Part shown: positions 12,729 to 14,087 of the stretch, piece after piece | How the letters are laid out: each line of letters starts with the position of its first letter | Numbering within the stretch: position 1 is the stretch's first letter | Assembly (NCBI GenBank): GCA_000961805.1 | Contig: LADV01000205.1 | Coordinates: 1 to 14,087, forward strand | DNA length: 14,087 nt | Direction: 5' to 3' | Source of the DNA: Peptococcaceae bacterium BRH_c23 | GTDB taxonomy: Bacteria; Bacillota_B; Desulfitobacteriia; Desulfitobacteriales; Desulfitobacteriaceae | Translations under genes and position numbers: made by a program | Notes under the pieces: model-generated | What the model saw: only the letters and a program-made list of their open reading frames with translations | Databases searched by the model: none | What the model was told of the DNA's origin: nothing

Positions 12729-13877
12729 TTATTTCTTCGTCGGGAATGCGGGTGTCACATCAAATGTGGCGGAAACATCCTTTAATAGTTCCGTGATCTT
12801 CAAATGCTGCGGGCAGGCGCTTTCACACTGCTTGTAGCCGATGCAGTCGCCGGCCTTGCCGTGGTTGGCAGTGAGGTTCATATAGTAAACGAACTGGCTT
12901 GAAATATTGCTGGTCACCGCACGCTTTGCGCCGTTATAGAGTGCAAAGTAATCCGGAATCGCGATGTTCTTGGGGCAGTCTTTCTCACAGTATCTGCAAG
13001 TCGTGCAGGGAATGGCCGTGTTTTCATTGATGATATCGATGACCCGCCCGAGGATCTTGTATTCTTCCTTGTTCAAGGGCTTGAAGTCCGCCATGTAGGA
13101 AGTATTGTCGAGCAGTTGCTCCATGGTATTCATACCGCTGAGCACCATCATCACGCCCTCCTGACTGGCGGCGAACCGGATGGCCCAGGAGGGGACAGAC
13201 GCCGTCGGATTATATTCCTTCATCAGCTGTACCGCTTCCGGGACAAGAGCAAGGTTGCCGCCCTTGCAGGGTTCCATTACAATGATTGGCTTTCCATGCT
13301 TTCTTGCCACCTCGTGGCATCTTCCGGATTGAATTCCGGGGTTTTCCCAGTCGATATAATTGATCTGCAGCTGAACAAAGTCCAACTCGGGATGAGCGGC
13401 CAGAATCCCGTCCAACAGCTCCGGCGTATCATGGAAGGACATGCCGAAGTTTTTGATTTTGCCCTCCTGCTTTTTCCGCAGGCCAAACCCAAAGCTGTCG
13501 AACTCACAAGCCTTCTTATAGGCGTTCACACCCATGTTATGAAGCAGGTAGTAATCAAAATAATCAACACCGCATTTTTCCAGCTGCTCATTGAAAATTC
13601 GTTCCATATCCTCCGCAGACTGAAAGTCTCTCATGGGCAGTTTTGTTGCCAGTTTGAATTCGTCCCTGTGATGTCTCTTTACAAGAGACTCTCTGACTGC
13701 ATCTTCAGCCCGATAGCCATGATAGGTATAAGCGGTGTCAAAGTAAGAAAAGCCTTTTTCCAGAAAGGTATCCACCATTCTGTTGAAAGTTTCGGTATCG
13801 AAGGATGTCTGGTCATCCTTATCCATCAGTGGCAGCCTCATGCAGCCAAAGCCAAATTTTTTATCCATATCTGTCAC
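12729..13877 (-). CDS. Aldo/keto reductase with C-terminal ferredoxin-like 4Fe-4S domain
   Basis: 382 residues from ATG 13877 (GGAGGTG 6 nt upstream). Residues 1-275 form the AKR barrel: opening FGFGCMRLPL, catalytic Asp47 and Tyr52 (FDTAYTYHGY), Lys79 (ATKLP) and His113 (LLHNMG). The C-terminus carries a ferredoxin module: Cys291, 294, 297 and 301 in CTTCRYCEKDCP complete one set, but the second set (CIGYKQCESACP) has only Cys345, 351 and 355. Tyr348 stands where the second Cys of a full 4Fe-4S motif is expected. Proteins of this COG1453 group are cytosolic reductases of unknown natural substrate in anaerobes. It is first in an operon with the CMD protein. A group II intron ends 57 bp upstream, so its native promoter is probably separated from it. 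Confidence 0.94.
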   Translation of the reverse strand: MTDMDKKFGFGCMRLPLMDKDDQTSFDTETFNRMVDTFLEKGFSYFDTAYTYHGYRAEDAVRESLVKRHHRDEFKLATKLPMRDFQSAEDMERIFNEQLEKCGVDYFDYYLLHNMGVNAYKKACEFDSFGFGLRKKQEGKIKNFGMSFHDTPELLDGILAAHPELDFVQLQINYIDWENPGIQSGRCHEVARKHGKPIIVMEPCKGGNLALVPEAVQLMKEYNPTASVPSWAIRFAASQEGVMMVLSGMNTMEQLLDNTSYMADFKPLNKEEYKILGRVIDIINENTAIPCTTCRYCEKDCPKNIAIPDYFALYNGAKRAVTSNISSQFVYYMNLTANHGKAGDCIGYKQCESACPQHLKITELLKDVSATFDVTPAFPTKK

Positions 13878-13934
13878 CTCCGTCTTATTTCAGTAAGCTA
13901 TTTCATCTGATAATCATTGGATACCGGGCATCAC

Positions 13935-13999
13935 ATAGAGTAGGGGCGATTACTCGCCCCTCTCACGGAACCGTGCATGCGGACCATCGCACACGGCTC
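13935..13999 (-). ncRNA. Group II intron 3' end: domains V and VI
   Basis: On the minus strand, GAGCCGTGTGCG (13999-13988), a six-base loop, and CGCATGCACGGTTC (ending 13968) form domain V: an 8-bp lower stem GAGCCGTG/CACGGTTC, a 2-nt TG bulge on the 3' side, and an upper TGCG/CGCA stem. Domain VI follows: GAG, GGGGCGA-GTAA-TCGCCCC (GNRA tetraloop) and CTC, with an unpaired A at 13941 as the likely branch point, 6 nt before the 3' end CTCTAT at 13935. The 3' exon then begins GTGATGCCC. The rest of the intron lies beyond the right edge of the window. Confidence 0.87.
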
Positions 14000-14004
14000 T
14001 TCCA

Positions 14005-14087
14005 TCAGTTCGCCTTTTTAGCACAAAGATTTTCGTAAACACCTAACAGACTGACAAAACCAATCTTTTCAAACCATTTAAGGTCAA
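14005..14087 (-). CDS. Group II intron-encoded reverse transcriptase/maturase, C-terminal end (partial)
   Basis: Only the last 27 residues are in the window: Asp-Leu-Lys-Trp-Phe-Glu-Lys-Ile-Gly-Phe-Val-Ser-Leu-Leu and onward to Lys-Lys-Ala-Asn-TGA (14007-14005). The call rests mainly on position: the reading frame ends 6 nt before domain V of a group II intron, exactly where the maturase of domain IV should stop. The residues are compatible with the end of such proteins but are too few for a family call alone. These proteins help intron splicing and reverse-splice the RNA into DNA. Confidence 0.7.
   Translation of the reverse strand, partial: DLKWFEKIGFVSLLGVYENLCAKKAN

Noticed and set aside
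13116..13910. 264-codon plus-strand frame opposite the aldo/keto reductase
   Set aside because: It is a shadow of a well-supported AKR gene with all catalytic motifs on the other strand, and its product (His/Leu-rich) matches no family.
1..14087. CRISPR array, tRNA or rRNA genes, toxin-antitoxin module or complete prophage
   Set aside because: No regularly spaced direct repeats and no tRNA or rRNA sequence was recognised. The XRE/small-protein pair lacks a recognisable toxin, and no phage structural gene is present.

Overview
The window looks like a low-GC Gram-positive (Bacillota) chromosome. Signs of this are strong AGGAGG-type ribosome binding sites, frequent GTG/TTG starts, a DUF2922 protein fragment (a family of spore-forming Firmicutes), an AdhR-type MerR regulator, and OmpR/HK pairs typical of Bacilli and Clostridia. 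The genus cannot be fixed from sequence alone. The region is accessory in character: two or three mobile elements, several broken genes, and visible shifts in base composition (AT-rich on the left, GC-rich patches near 7950-8400 and 9144-9480, and a GC-richer block from about 12340 to the right end).

Layout. 1-751: left end of an IS200/IS605 (IS608-like) element on the minus strand, with frameshifted tnpA and tnpB and a recognisable left-end hairpin, guide and cleavage-site set. 875-2720: three genes of unknown function: two on the minus strand (one with a Cys-pair zinc-ribbon look) and one on the plus strand with a FAIM1-like soluble domain plus two membrane helices. 2721-3201: no convincing gene, one strong hairpin. 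3202-4919: an OmpR-family response regulator and membrane histidine kinase (minus, 4-nt overlap) with a possible autoregulatory direct repeat upstream. 5180-7827: a divergent plus-strand run of three dehydrogenases: a frameshifted zinc-type MDR, an intact SDR, and an SDR that has lost its cofactor-binding segment. 7950-8460: a GC-rich, hairpin-rich segment that runs into a 5'-truncated DUF2922 gene, followed by a strongly structured element. 8462-9012: a small protein and an XRE repressor, divergently transcribed across three near-identical 18-bp palindromes. 9144-10067: debris of an IS1634-type transposase fused in frame to an ABC permease C-terminus, a minus-strand terminator, and a 3'-truncated LtrA-family membrane protein. 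10072-13877: a minus-strand aldehyde/redox stress cluster: Fe-S aldo/keto reductase, carboxymuconolactone-decarboxylase-like protein, AdhR-like MerR regulator with its own 19-bp-spacer promoter, iron-type alcohol dehydrogenase and a flavodoxin. 13935-14087: the 3' end of a group II intron (maturase C-terminus, domains V and VI), inserted 57 bp upstream of the aldo/keto reductase.

How it works together. The right half is most readily explained as an electrophile (aldehyde/quinone) detoxification cluster controlled by a thiol-sensing MerR regulator. The two-component system could control the divergent dehydrogenase genes, but only proximity suggests this. Three single-gene frameshifts lie in or next to short homopolymer runs, so either recent decay or sequencing indels could explain them. 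The ~45-bp SDR deletion and the gene truncations cannot be explained that way. No wholly new multi-gene system is demonstrated. The best candidates for a second look are the XRE/small-protein switch and the GC-rich structured segment next to it.
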